Positions 22,660 through 30,675 of a stretch of DNA of 53,474 nt are shown here, piece by piece. Origin of the DNA: a virus. The stretch lies in the IMG/VR virus record IMGVR_UViG_3300045284_000563, positions 1-53,474 of that record, one strand, 5' to 3'. The notes below the pieces were generated by a model. The model saw only the letters and a program-made list of their open reading frames with translations, made no database searches and was not told the origin of the DNA. Within the stretch, counting starts at the first letter, position 1; the number at the start of each line of letters is the position of its first letter. Both the position numbers and the translations under genes were made by a program.

Positions 22660-23084
22660 CCGAGCGCCTCGGCGAGCTCACCCATGTTGGTGAGAATGAT
22701 CGCCTCGCGGAACATGAGCTCGGGTTCGGTGTCGTCGAACGCAACCACGTAGCCTTGTTTTCCTTGCCCCATCGCGTAGCCGAATTCGAACGACGCCGAG
22801 CGCCCGCATGGGAGCACGTAGACGATAGCCTCGCACCAGCGGACGTGACCGATGTCTGCCTCGTAGCTCTCGACAGCGCGCGGATGTTCGAGCATCTGTC
22901 GCCAAACATCCGGCGCGACCTTGTCGACGAATGCGGTCGGAGCGCCGACTTGTTTCCAGGTGAACCCGTCGTCGTCTTTCTTCGGGTGCCGAAAGTCGTA
23001 GACGTCATGACCGAACTCTCGAAGCGCGCTCACGATGGTGGGCTGCAACGGATTGCGCCAGGACGATGCAACGTAGATTTTCAT
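22656..23084 (-). CDS. Nucleoside 2-deoxyribosyltransferase-like protein
   Basis: 142 residues from ATG 23084 (ATGA overlap with the RHH gene). MKIYVASSWRN at the N-terminus, VYDFRHP, the central Asp/Glu-rich helix, and SASFEFGYAMGQGK with the Glu in the catalytic-helix position of the nucleoside 2-deoxyribosyltransferase family. May act on nucleotide pools or modified bases. A second superfamily member is at 13027-13446. Confidence 0.7.
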   Translation of the reverse strand: MKIYVASSWRNPLQPTIVSALREFGHDVYDFRHPKKDDDGFTWKQVGAPTAFVDKVAPDVWRQMLEHPRAVESYEADIGHVRWCEAIVYVLPCGRSASFEFGYAMGQGKQGYVVAFDDTEPELMFREAIILTNMGELAEALG

Positions 23085-23254
23085 CGCTTCTTTCCGTTCT
23101 TCTCGGCGGCTTCCGCGAGCATGACGCGCACGATCGCGCTGACACTTGGTTCGACACCGGTTAGTTTTTTTGCCTCCTTCTGTCGCTCTACGATTTTTGC
23201 GTAAAGCGCCCGGTCGACACGTGTCGCGATCTGGACGTCGGTCTCGTTTTCCAT
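23081..23254 (-). CDS. RHH-type repressor at divergent promoter B
   Basis: 57 residues, ATG 23254. Strand VQIATRVDRALYAKI, helix ERQKEAKKLTG, helix SVSAIVRVMLAEA: ribbon-helix-helix. It shares its core with 14935-15135 and also starts its operon from a divergent promoter. Probably controls the helicase operon and the exonuclease operon together. Confidence 0.8.
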   Translation of the reverse strand: MENETDVQIATRVDRALYAKIVERQKEAKKLTGVEPSVSAIVRVMLAEAAEKNGKKR

Positions 23255-23260
23255 GGATAA

Positions 23261-23312
23261 TATCTAGCAAAACGTTTCAAGCTTGACAACTTGCTACGCG
23301 CCCCAGTACACT
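23261..23312. promoter_or_regulatory. Divergent promoter pair B with CAAG/CTTG half-sites
   Basis: Plus strand: -35 TTGACA (23283-23288), 18-base spacer, -10 TACACT (23307-23312), then AGAAAGGAG and ATG 23348. Minus strand: -35 TTGTCA (23289-23284), 17-base spacer, -10 TAGATA (23266-23261). The two -35 boxes overlap. A perfect palindrome TCAAGCTTGA (23277-23286) plus CTTG 23290 gives three CAAG/CTTG units, as in region A. Confidence 0.65.
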
Positions 23313-23347
23313 CGGCGCAGAGAGTTTAGAGAGAGAAAGGAGACTGA

Positions 23348-24043
23348 ATGGACGACGCTCCCAACGCGAGCGCGCGGATTCGTTATTGCGCGCTCTTGGA
23401 TACAGAAACGACGGGGTTGAGTCCGGCTACCGATCGAACGATCGAGGTTGCCGTTGCGTTATTCGACCTCAAACACGCCGAAGTCGTGGCGAGTTTCGCT
23501 AGCCTCATCAAAGGCGAAGCGAAGAACGAATCGGAAGAGGCGAACAACATCCCGCCGACGATGCTCCCGGAGGCGCGAGAGCCGGAGCTAGTGTGGCGCG
23601 CGGCGCGTTGGATCATTGAACCGGCGCAAGTGGTCATCGCTCACAACGCCGATTTCGACAAACAGTTCACGCCAGATCTCGGCAAACCCTGGGTGTGCAG
23701 CGAGAACGATATCAAGTGGCCCGGCCGCGCCCGCGGCGGTTCACTCGTTCATCTCGCGCTCTCGCTTGGGCTCGGTGTCGCGCACGCGCACCGGGCAATG
23801 TCCGATGTTGACACGCTTGCGCGAGTTCTGACTCGGCTCGCAGCGCTCGGGCACGAGCTCGAACCGATCATCGTCCATGCGATGCGCCCAAAAGTCATGT
23901 GCCACTCACTCGCGCCGTTCGAACAGAAAGACGTCGTGAAGAACGCCGGTTTCCGATGGGACGGTGATCGAAAAGTTTGGTGGCGAAGAATGCCGCTCGA
24001 GGATACAGAAGCGCTGCCGTTCAAGGTGAGGGTGGTGCAGTGA
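23348..24043 (+). CDS. DEDDh 3'-5' exonuclease
   Basis: 231 residues. LLDTETTGL (Asp18, Glu20), AHNADFDKQF (His99, Asp102) and AHRAMSDVDTLARV (His148, Asp153) make a complete DnaQ-like exonuclease core. Residues ~180-231, VKNAGFRWDGDRKVWWRR, are an extra small domain of the kind that often has a W...GF.W...K.W pattern. First gene after promoter B. Likely proofreading or end processing in the recombination module. Confidence 0.85.
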   Translation: MDDAPNASARIRYCALLDTETTGLSPATDRTIEVAVALFDLKHAEVVASFASLIKGEAKNESEEANNIPPTMLPEAREPELVWRAARWIIEPAQVVIAHNADFDKQFTPDLGKPWVCSENDIKWPGRARGGSLVHLALSLGLGVAHAHRAMSDVDTLARVLTRLAALGHELEPIIVHAMRPKVMCHSLAPFEQKDVVKNAGFRWDGDRKVWWRRMPLEDTEALPFKVRVVQ

Positions 24044-24468
24044 CAAGAAAAGGACGTCCGCTAACGCACGGAATGAGCTACACGAGAACGTACCGATCGT
24101 GGAAGATGATGTGGAGTCGAGTCCGTGGATCGTCGGACGAACGACATACGCGAGATTGGTCGGAACGTGGAATCACGGTATGCGATAGGTGGATCAAGTT
24201 CGAAAATTTTCTCGCGGACATGGGGGAGCGTCCAGAAGGGAAAACACTGGACCGGATCAAAAATGAACTTGGGTATTCATTAGACAATTGCAGGTGGGCG
24301 ACCCCCTCAGAACAACAGCGCAACACTCGACGAACGAAGATGTTGACGCATCGAGGGATTACTCTTTGCCAAAAAGACTGGGCGAAGCGTCTCGGTATGT
24401 CGAGTCCTGGTTTGGGTGCTCGACTGAAGAAAATGACGGTTGAGGAAGCGTTATCGGTGGAAAAGTGA
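24040..24468 (+). CDS. HNH endonuclease (freestanding, homing type)
   Basis: 142 residues from GTG 24040 (GTGA overlap at both ends). SYTRTYRSWKMMWSRVRG, then GITVCDRWIKFENFLADMG, RPEGKTLDRIKNELGYSLDN and CRWATPSEQQRN are the motifs of phage HNH homing nucleases; the C-terminus (LTHRGITLCQKDWAKRLGMS) resembles a NUMOD-type HTH. It sits exactly where the N-terminal half of the next nuclease would be expected. Less GC-rich than neighbours. Confidence 0.85.
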   Translation: MTRKGRPLTHGMSYTRTYRSWKMMWSRVRGSSDERHTRDWSERGITVCDRWIKFENFLADMGERPEGKTLDRIKNELGYSLDNCRWATPSEQQRNTRRTKMLTHRGITLCQKDWAKRLGMSSPGLGARLKKMTVEEALSVEK

Positions 24469-25592
24469 AAGTCTATCTTCTTGAGACGAAAACCACCTCC
24501 GAGGATCTCGGCCCCGGCTCCACCTTCTGGAAACGCACCATCCTCGACCCTCAGCTCTCGCTCTATCTTCCTGCGCTCCGCAAGATGGGCCACGACCCTC
24601 ACGGGTGCGTCTACGACGTGCTTCGGAAGCCCGGACAACTCCCGTCAACCGTTGCTCTGCTCGATGAGCAAGGTCTCAAGATCGTACTCGACGCGAGCGG
24701 TCAGCGCGTAACCACCAAAGCCGGAAAATGGCGTCAGACCGGCGACGCTGATGCGGGCTATGTACTTCAGTCTCGTCCAGAGACTCCAGAGGAGTACGGC
24801 CTCCGGTGTCTCGAGGCCATCGCCGAGAACCCGGACCGGTACTACGCGCGTGGCGTCGTCGTGCGGCTCGAGTCTGACGAGCGCGAAGCGGCGTTCGACA
24901 CCTGGAACACGGCAACGCAGATGCGAGAAGCGCGACGCCTCAACATCTACCCTCGTAACCCTGATTCCTGCGTGAACTGGGGCCGCGAGTGCGACTACTT
25001 GAACGTGTGCGCCGGCATGGCGGACATCAACGACCCGCTGTTCTTTCGATTCGAGGAAGACGTTCATGAAGAACTCGCTGAGGAAGGCGTAGCTACGAAA
25101 CTGACCGACGACGCGAGCTTGCTCACGCAGAGCGCGATGCGCGCCTACCGGTCATGTCCGCGTAAGTTTCAGTTGCGATACGTGGCGAGAATTCGACCGA
25201 TCAAGAAACCTGAGACGCTCACCACTGGTCACAGTGTTCACGCGGCGCTCGATGCGTTCCGAAGAACCGGTGGAGATATCGACGCAGCGAAGAAAGCGCT
25301 CGAGACCGAAGATCTGTTCGTTCGCGCAAAGGAAGAGGCGATGCTCATGGGCTACGCCGCTCGCTGGGGCAAGCCCACCGGCGTTGTCGCAATCGAGCAG
25401 ACGTTCCGGATCCCTTTGATCAACCCCGACACCGGTGCGGCATCGCGCACGTTCTCGCTCGGCGGCAGAGTGGACGCGATCGTCTCTGCTGATTCGGCTC
25501 AAGAGCTCATGAGCGCGATGCCGGTAGTGCCGGCGGACAACTTGGAAGCGACGCTCGAGGCGTCAATCAAACAACTGGAAGGAGTCCCATGA
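24465..25592 (+). CDS. Cas4/RecB-type nuclease with circularly permuted halves
   Basis: 375 residues; GTG at 24465. The halves are in swapped order. First, the usual C-terminal half: LLETKTTSEDLGPGST (ExK Glu7, Lys9), LDPQLSLYLPAL (QxxxY Gln30, Tyr34), and a three-Cys cluster C169, C176, C182. Then the usual N-terminal half: SAMRAYRSCPRKFQLRYV (C231), GHSVHAAL (His259), VVAIEQTF (Glu311), SLGGRVDAIV (Asp337). So all nuclease motifs and four Fe-S cysteines are present once, but permuted. It likely makes an active 4Fe-4S exonuclease if the halves pair. The next gene is a Sak4-like ATPase. Confidence 0.85.
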   Translation: MKVYLLETKTTSEDLGPGSTFWKRTILDPQLSLYLPALRKMGHDPHGCVYDVLRKPGQLPSTVALLDEQGLKIVLDASGQRVTTKAGKWRQTGDADAGYVLQSRPETPEEYGLRCLEAIAENPDRYYARGVVVRLESDEREAAFDTWNTATQMREARRLNIYPRNPDSCVNWGRECDYLNVCAGMADINDPLFFRFEEDVHEELAEEGVATKLTDDASLLTQSAMRAYRSCPRKFQLRYVARIRPIKKPETLTTGHSVHAALDAFRRTGGDIDAAKKALETEDLFVRAKEEAMLMGYAARWGKPTGVVAIEQTFRIPLINPDTGAASRTFSLGGRVDAIVSADSAQELMSAMPVVPADNLEATLEASIKQLEGVP

Positions 25593-26497
25593 TCGATCCG
25601 AAGCGCATCACCGAAGGTAAACAGAAACGCGAGCCGCGAGTACTCATCTACGGAGGTGACGGCGTCGGCAAAACTCGCTTCGCCGCCGGGGCTCCGGACC
25701 CGTTTTTCATCGACGCGAACAGGGGCAGTCTCGAGTACGACGTCAAGCGTGTGATACCGGATACGTGGCCAGAGGTCCTCGAGCTGATCGATGCGGTCGA
25801 AAAAAACTCGATCAAGTGCAAGAGTCTCGTTCTCGACGCGGTCGGCGATCTCGAGCACATGGGTAACGCTGAGTTCTTTCCCGGAACGACGATCGACAAA
25901 TGGGACGGCGGCTACGGGCGCGGAGAAACGTACGCGCTCACACGTTGGCGCGAACTTCTGGGAGCTCTCGAGCGTGTGTGGACCTCCGGAAAGACCATCA
26001 TTCTAGTCGGACACATGCAAGTGAAACACTTCGACGACCCGACCGGGCCCGGGTTCGATCGGTTTGGAGTGGCCATGCGCGAAAGGATCGCTGGTCTCAT
26101 CCGACAGTGGTCGGACTACGTATTTTTTGCGCGTGAAGAGGTTTCTCAACAAAAGGTGAGCGGCGACATCAAAGCCGTAACCAACGGAACGCGCTGGATC
26201 TACACGCACCGTTGTCCGGCGTTCGATGCCAAGTCACGAGGCACAACTCTCTTTCCGGACAGAATCCTTCTCTCGTGGGACGAGTTTGCTAAATCGAGAT
26301 CCGCGGACGCAGAGCGCGCGGTCGAGCTCCGTAAAGAGATCGACTCGATGCTCGTCGAGATCGGGGACAAGAAGCTCGACGAAATGGTGAAGGAGTACCT
26401 CAGGGCGAACCCGGGGATGATCGTCGAGGCGCGCAACCGCGTGTCTGCTCGATTGGACGAGACGCGCGCAAGTGCGTCGCAACAGGCAACAAAGTAA
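25589..26497 (+). CDS. Sak4-like recombinase ATPase
   Basis: 302 residues, ATGA overlap with the nuclease gene. Walker A GGDGVGKTRF at 22-31, Walker B-like KSLVLDAVGDLE, then a RecA-like core with a helical C-terminus. The size, motifs and position between a Cas4-like nuclease and an SSB-like gene fit Sak4-type phage single-strand-annealing/recombination ATPases. Confidence 0.8.
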   Translation: MIDPKRITEGKQKREPRVLIYGGDGVGKTRFAAGAPDPFFIDANRGSLEYDVKRVIPDTWPEVLELIDAVEKNSIKCKSLVLDAVGDLEHMGNAEFFPGTTIDKWDGGYGRGETYALTRWRELLGALERVWTSGKTIILVGHMQVKHFDDPTGPGFDRFGVAMRERIAGLIRQWSDYVFFAREEVSQQKVSGDIKAVTNGTRWIYTHRCPAFDAKSRGTTLFPDRILLSWDEFAKSRSADAERAVELRKEIDSMLVEIGDKKLDEMVKEYLRANPGMIVEARNRVSARLDETRASASQQATK

Positions 26498-26508
26498 AAG
26501 GAGAGATC

Positions 26509-26988
26509 ATGATCAACGCTGGAAACTACGAAGGCAAAGCGATCAAGGGGAAGGTGCAACTCGGAGAAACCCCGAACGGCACGCTCCAGATTGCGATCGA
26601 CATGGATCTGTTCGAGAAGGACAAAAACGAAACCATCGGTCAGATGACGACGTTCCTGTACTTCAGCGACTCGGCTGCCGTGTACTCCTACGAGCGACTT
26701 CGCTTGCTCGGGTGGAAGGGCAAGGGGCCGGAGGACATCGACAAGCTCGATGACATTTTCGACGTGAAGGTTCCGGTTCGGGTGACGGCTCCAGAGTCCT
26801 ACAAGGACAAAGACGGATCGATGAAGACGGGAACTAGCAAGCTCGAAATCATGGCCGGCGCGGGCACCGTCATTCTGAACAAGCCCCTCGACGCGAACAC
26901 GTTCAAGGCAAGGCTCCGAGCTATCGGTGGCGGCGGTGGCGGAAGCGCTCCGGCCGGCGGTGGGGGCGCGAACCCTCCCCCGTTCTGA
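26509..26988 (+). CDS. SSB-like protein
   Basis: 159 residues, AAGGAGAG before ATG. N-terminal beta-rich domain (YEGKAIKGKVQLGETPNG) fits an OB fold, as in DUF669-type phage SSBs. The tail is GGGG/Pro-rich and ends PPPF rather than the usual acidic DDDIPF, so partner binding may differ. Lies after the Sak4-like gene, in the usual place for a recombination SSB. Family call partly from context. Confidence 0.6.
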   Translation: MINAGNYEGKAIKGKVQLGETPNGTLQIAIDMDLFEKDKNETIGQMTTFLYFSDSAAVYSYERLRLLGWKGKGPEDIDKLDDIFDVKVPVRVTAPESYKDKDGSMKTGTSKLEIMAGAGTVILNKPLDANTFKARLRAIGGGGGGSAPAGGGGANPPPF

Positions 26989-26997
26989 TCCAAAAAA

Positions 26998-27024
26998 AGG
27001 TGTATAGCAGGTGAATAGAAGGTG
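26998..27024 (+). repeat. 11-base tandem repeat AGGTGnATAGn
   Basis: AGGTGTATAGC (26998-27008), AGGTGAATAGA (27009-27019) and AGGTG (27020-27024) give 2.5 units between the SSB and UvrD genes. The last partial unit is also the left arm of the hairpin that follows. Possibly a regulator-binding repeat. Confidence 0.6.
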
Positions 27025-27045
27025 GGCGCCGGGCGTCCACCTTTT
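27019..27045 (+). terminator. Strong hairpin, probable rho-independent terminator
   Basis: AAGGTGGGCGC (27019-27029), loop CGG, GCGTCCACCTT (27033-27043): an 11-bp stem with one G-T wobble, followed by TT. The T-run is short, so termination may be partial. It separates the SSB-like gene from the UvrD-like helicase gene. Confidence 0.55.
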
Positions 27046-27071
27046 ACACATCGGGAAAAGGAGATCCCACC

Positions 27072-28499
27072 ATGACCAAGAAAAACTGGACCAAGTATCA
27101 GCTCGCGATTTTCAATAACGTTGCCACTGGAACGGGCCACACTGTCGTCAGCGCCGTCGCCGGTAGCGGTAAAACCACCACGATCGTCGAAGCCCTGACC
27201 CACATCCCGTCGGGCTGTACGACGCTCTTCGTGGCCTTCAATAAGAGCATCGCCAACGAGCTCGATAAGCGCGCTCCTCGCGGTGTTGAGGTCTCCACGC
27301 TGCATTCCTACGGTCTAAAGACCATCACCCGCGCTTTCGGGCGCCTCCGCATCGACGCCAAGCGAGTGGACGACATGGTGCGCGCCATGCACGGCGACGA
27401 GTCGAAAACGTTCGACTTTCGTCGTGACCTCGCGAAAACGGTCTCGCTCGCCAAGGGGATGCTCGCCAGCGACGAAGCCGAGATCGACGCCATCATCGAC
27501 GCTTTCGGTATCGAGTCGGCGAAGAACGGGTCTAGGGCAGCGTTCGTCGCGGACGTGCTCAAGATCCTGCTTCGGTGCACCGAGGTCTCTGAGGACGGGC
27601 GCATCGACTTCGATGACATGATCTGGCTCCCGGTCGTGTTGAAGCTCACGCAATTGCAGTTCGATCGCGTGTTCGTCGACGAGACCCAGGACCTGAACGC
27701 GGCTCAGATCGAGATGACGATGCGCGCGGTCAAGCCCGGTGGCCGTATCTGCGCGGTCGGCGACCCTCGGCAGGCGATCTACGGTTTTCGTGGTGCGGAC
27801 TCGAGCGCCGTTGACAACGTCGTGAAGAGACTCGACGCGACCGTGCTCCCGCTCAGTGTGTGTTACCGCTGCTGCAAAGCGGTCATCCAAACGGCGAAAG
27901 AGGTCGTTCCGGAGATCGAGTGGGCGCCGGACGCCGAGGACGGCATGGTGAGCGATGCGACGGTTCAGGAAATGAAGCAAGGAGCTCGCGCGGGCGACTT
28001 CATCCTGAGCCGCTCGAATGCGCCGCTGATTTCGCTTTGCATGTACTTCATCAGGGAAGGCCGCCCGGCGAACATTCAGGGTCGCGACGTCGGCGCGAGT
28101 CTCGCTGCGTTCGTCAAGAAGAGCAAGGCGAAGAACGTGGAGGCGCTCTGTGACTACGTCGAGGACTGGCGCGACAAGGAATGCGCTCGTCTCGCTGCGA
28201 AGCACCGCGACACCCAGGCGGTCGAAGACCGCGCGGAGTGCATTCTGGCGCTTAGTGAGGGTGCAGCGTCAGTCGCCGACGTCATCGAACGCATCGAATC
28301 GATGTTCGCCGACAAGGACGACCTGTCGAGGATCACGCTATCAACGACGCACAAGGCCAAGGGCCTAGAGCGAGACCGGGTGTGGATACTCGCATCGACC
28401 TACCGACGCCGGCCGGGCGCGGAAGAGGAAAATCTCTACTACGTGGCAGTGACTAGGGCCCGCAAGGAGCTCTTCCTCGTCGAGGGGAAGATCAAGTGA
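27072..28499 (+). CDS. UvrD/Rep-like SF1 helicase
   Basis: 475 residues, AAGGAG before ATG 27072. Walker A AGSGKTT at 30-36, VFVDETQD, AVGDPRQAIYGFRGAD, and C-terminal STTHKAKGLERDRVW and YYVAVTRARKELF: the complete UvrD-type motor, compact, with reduced 1B/2B regions. 3'-5' unwinding in replication or recombination. Transcribed after a hairpin; GTGA overlap with the next gene. Confidence 0.9.
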   Translation: MTKKNWTKYQLAIFNNVATGTGHTVVSAVAGSGKTTTIVEALTHIPSGCTTLFVAFNKSIANELDKRAPRGVEVSTLHSYGLKTITRAFGRLRIDAKRVDDMVRAMHGDESKTFDFRRDLAKTVSLAKGMLASDEAEIDAIIDAFGIESAKNGSRAAFVADVLKILLRCTEVSEDGRIDFDDMIWLPVVLKLTQLQFDRVFVDETQDLNAAQIEMTMRAVKPGGRICAVGDPRQAIYGFRGADSSAVDNVVKRLDATVLPLSVCYRCCKAVIQTAKEVVPEIEWAPDAEDGMVSDATVQEMKQGARAGDFILSRSNAPLISLCMYFIREGRPANIQGRDVGASLAAFVKKSKAKNVEALCDYVEDWRDKECARLAAKHRDTQAVEDRAECILALSEGAASVADVIERIESMFADKDDLSRITLSTTHKAKGLERDRVWILASTYRRRPGAEEENLYYVAVTRARKELFLVEGKIK

Positions 28500-28858
28500 A
28501 CCGATTCGTTGATGTCCCTGCCGCCGCCATCCGTGAAAGGTTGGCGGCGGCTGGTTTTCACCTACTACCCGCGGCGAGCGGAGAGGAAGTCTACGAGCGC
28601 CCACACGACAAAGACGGTCGGTATGTCGTCAAGGTGTACTCGTCGATTCAGCGCGGGTCGTCAGGCGTGCGCGAATGCGGAGAGGACGCAATCCGCGTGG
28701 TCGCGCTCCTCGTCACACCAAGAAAGACGTATCCGCTCTTCAAGTCGAAGCGCGTGTACCGGACAGGGAGCGTCGAAGCGGTACTCGGTCGCATGATTGA
28801 ACGCGCACGCGAGGGGTATGCGATCTGCAACGAACATCGAAAGAAGATGGCCGGGTGA
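28496..28858 (+). CDS. Small protein, unknown
   Basis: 120 residues from GTG 28496 (overlaps helicase stop). Contains a beta-rich segment (DGRYVVKVYSSIQRG) and RVVALLVTPRKTYPLFKS, then a helical, basic end. No family recognised. GTGA overlap with the next gene. Confidence 0.65.
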   Translation: MNRFVDVPAAAIRERLAAAGFHLLPAASGEEVYERPHDKDGRYVVKVYSSIQRGSSGVRECGEDAIRVVALLVTPRKTYPLFKSKRVYRTGSVEAVLGRMIERAREGYAICNEHRKKMAG

Positions 28859-29190
28859 CAGAGGAAGAAAAAGCCCCCGACACGATGCCCGTGCCGACAC
28901 CCCCGCTCGAGAGCGGCGTCGCTGCCGCCCCACGGCGAAAGCGCCCCGAGCCCGTCATCCGCCCGGTCGACGCGATGCTCGCTGAAATCGAGAAGCGCGA
29001 AGGCGTCGTCGAGCCAACGCTCGTGCTCGTCGTGCTCAAAGCGTACCGCTCGCTCGAGGCGACGAACCGCGCGCAGCGCGAGATCATCGAGAAACACGTC
29101 GAAATGATCTCTAGCTTGAAAAGAACGGACGAGCGTATGCGAGTGCAACTCAAAGCCGAGCAGAAAGCACGAAGGAGAGCATCGAGATGA
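28855..29190 (+). CDS. Coiled-coil protein
   Basis: 111 residues from GTG 28855. Pro-rich flexible N-terminus, then heptad-like helices (KAYRSLEATNRAQREIIEKH, SLKRTDERMRVQLKAEQ) and a basic tail. Probably dimeric. Function unknown. Confidence 0.6.
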   Translation: MTEEEKAPDTMPVPTPPLESGVAAAPRRKRPEPVIRPVDAMLAEIEKREGVVEPTLVLVVLKAYRSLEATNRAQREIIEKHVEMISSLKRTDERMRVQLKAEQKARRRASR

Positions 29191-29441
29191 GTGACGAATC
29201 AAAAGTAACTGACGAAGCTCACTGGCTCTTGTACTCGGCTTTCATTCCGCACACGGACGAGTGGTTCACGGTGGCTCAATGGCTCGATATACACAACAAA
29301 GCCAAATACAACTGGGCGGTCGAGAACCGTGATGTCGGACTGCTCTTGGCTGCTTTCGAACTGCTTGTTCGGACCGGACATCTTGAAGGGGGTACGGACG
29401 AGTTTGGTGCGCGTGTTTTTAGAAGGAGAATTTCAAGATGA
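29187..29441 (+). CDS. Small protein, unknown
   Basis: 84 residues, with Trp/Tyr-rich N-terminal part (EAHWLLYSAFIPHTDEWF) and a basic end. Fold like a winged helix is possible (VAQWLDIHNKAKYNWAVEN, then LLAAFELLVRTGHLE), but no clear match. ATGA overlaps at both ends. Confidence 0.6.
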   Translation: MSDESKVTDEAHWLLYSAFIPHTDEWFTVAQWLDIHNKAKYNWAVENRDVGLLLAAFELLVRTGHLEGGTDEFGARVFRRRISR

Positions 29442-29815
29442 ACTACAACGGAATGAAAATCGACATGCGAACGCAAACGGGAGTTCGAGATCAGGTACAC
29501 GCCTCGATGATGGCCCTCAAGGTGCAAGCGCGACAGATTTGGGGCGACAGACGGTACACGCTCTTCGAGGTTACGGTCCGGTTGATGGTCGGCGTTGGCG
29601 ATCTCGCTCGGCTCGCGCGCGATAGAGGGGCGCCGATAGCGCCGAACTTTGCGATAGATCAGGAGAGCTGGAATCACGAGCTCAAGAAAGAGCTCGGCAA
29701 CATCGTCTTCTCGACCATCCGCTGGATCGATGATCTCGGCCTAGACGTGCTCGAGTGTCTCGATCTCGCGATCGAGGCTCAGGAGAAGTTCGCGAACAGC
29801 GGGAGGCCGCGGTGA
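29438..29815 (+). CDS. MazG-like helical protein (weak)
   Basis: 125 residues. The segment NHELKKELGNIVFSTIRWID, followed by DLGLDVLECLDLAIEAQE, resembles the second half of MazG-type hydrolases, with Asn in place of the usual Asp in ExxD. Otherwise unrecognised. A second MazG-like gene is at 10237-10713. Confidence 0.45.
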   Translation: MNYNGMKIDMRTQTGVRDQVHASMMALKVQARQIWGDRRYTLFEVTVRLMVGVGDLARLARDRGAPIAPNFAIDQESWNHELKKELGNIVFSTIRWIDDLGLDVLECLDLAIEAQEKFANSGRPR

Positions 29816-30129
29816 GCGCACGAAGAGATCGGATCGAGCAGCTTCGTGATCAGCAAAGGGCAATCGATGCGGAAATTAGAGTACTCGAGACTGAAGAGCG
29901 TCACGCGAATCAGATCGTTCAGCTCGAACAAAATCCGAACGTGCTCAAGGCTGAGCCCGGAGCCAACATCCGCGACTATTGCAACGATCTCGTGCTGCAC
30001 GCGAAACGGTTGAACTGCACGATACGCGGGGCTTTCAATCTCATGCCGCTAGAGGCTTCCCCGTCCACTGACGCGGCTGAATTGGTACTACGGGGCTACT
30101 ACGACAAGCTGCCGGTGAGGCCGCGATGA
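29812..30129 (+). CDS. Helical protein with N-terminal coiled coil
   Basis: 105 residues from GTG 29812 (GTGA overlap); a longer frame is rejected as it overlaps the preceding gene. N-terminus RRDRIEQLRDQQRAIDAEIR is a coiled coil; C-terminus contains an NIRDYCNDLVLHAKRLNCTI segment. Unknown function. Confidence 0.6.
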   Translation: MSARRDRIEQLRDQQRAIDAEIRVLETEERHANQIVQLEQNPNVLKAEPGANIRDYCNDLVLHAKRLNCTIRGAFNLMPLEASPSTDAAELVLRGYYDKLPVRPR

Positions 30130-30329
30130 AAGGCGTGACGCAGGTGGTAGTCATGCGACGTGGTGAACGTTGGCGCGCGAAGGCTCTTGCGGCCCCTGGT
30201 TTGATGGCCGAAGGGACAACGAAAGCCGGAGCTATCGAGTCGTTGCGGCAACTTTTGATCTCAAACTTCAGCGATCTCGACGAAGTCGACGATGTGGATC
30301 TGTTGCTCGATGTGCCGTTCAGGGGTTGA
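30126..30329 (+). CDS. HicB-like small protein (weak)
   Basis: 67 residues. VTQVVVMRRGERWRAKALAA followed by GLMAEGTTKAGAIESLRQLL is like the short beta-alpha fold of HicB-type proteins (strand, strand, helix). No HicA partner is visible nearby. Acidic C-terminus. ATGA overlap upstream. Confidence 0.4.
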   Translation: MKGVTQVVVMRRGERWRAKALAAPGLMAEGTTKAGAIESLRQLLISNFSDLDEVDDVDLLLDVPFRG

Positions 30330-30336
30330 AAAACAA

Positions 30337-30675
30337 ATGCTCAAAAGCGAACGCACCTTCACAACGACCTACACCGGTGGCGCTCCGAACGGGATCGCAA
30401 TCCTTCGCACCGATGGCTCGCTACTCGTGCAGCCTGACCGGGGTATGAAGTTCGTCATCGACGGAGTCGCCGAGGCCGTGCTCGAAGAGAACGCCGCGTA
30501 CCTCGCGTGGCGTGAGTCTCAAGGCGGAACGCCGGGCACGCCGCCAGAGGATCTCGGAGAAGATCACGGGTACGTACCGCCACGCGAACCGTGTGATGAG
30601 TGTGACGGGAACGGGATCATACAGAAGAACGACTACGATTCTTTTACGTGTCCGAAGTGTAAAGGGGCCGGGTGA
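30337..30675 (+). CDS. Protein with DnaJ-type zinc finger
   Basis: 112 residues from ATG 30337. The N-terminal part is beta-rich; the end has CDECDGNGII...CPKCKGAG, two CxxCxGxG-type units that bind one zinc as in DnaJ. Possible chaperone-like adaptor role; otherwise unknown. The TGA is directly followed by the next ATG. Confidence 0.65.
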   Translation: MLKSERTFTTTYTGGAPNGIAILRTDGSLLVQPDRGMKFVIDGVAEAVLEENAAYLAWRESQGGTPGTPPEDLGEDHGYVPPREPCDECDGNGIIQKNDYDSFTCPKCKGAG

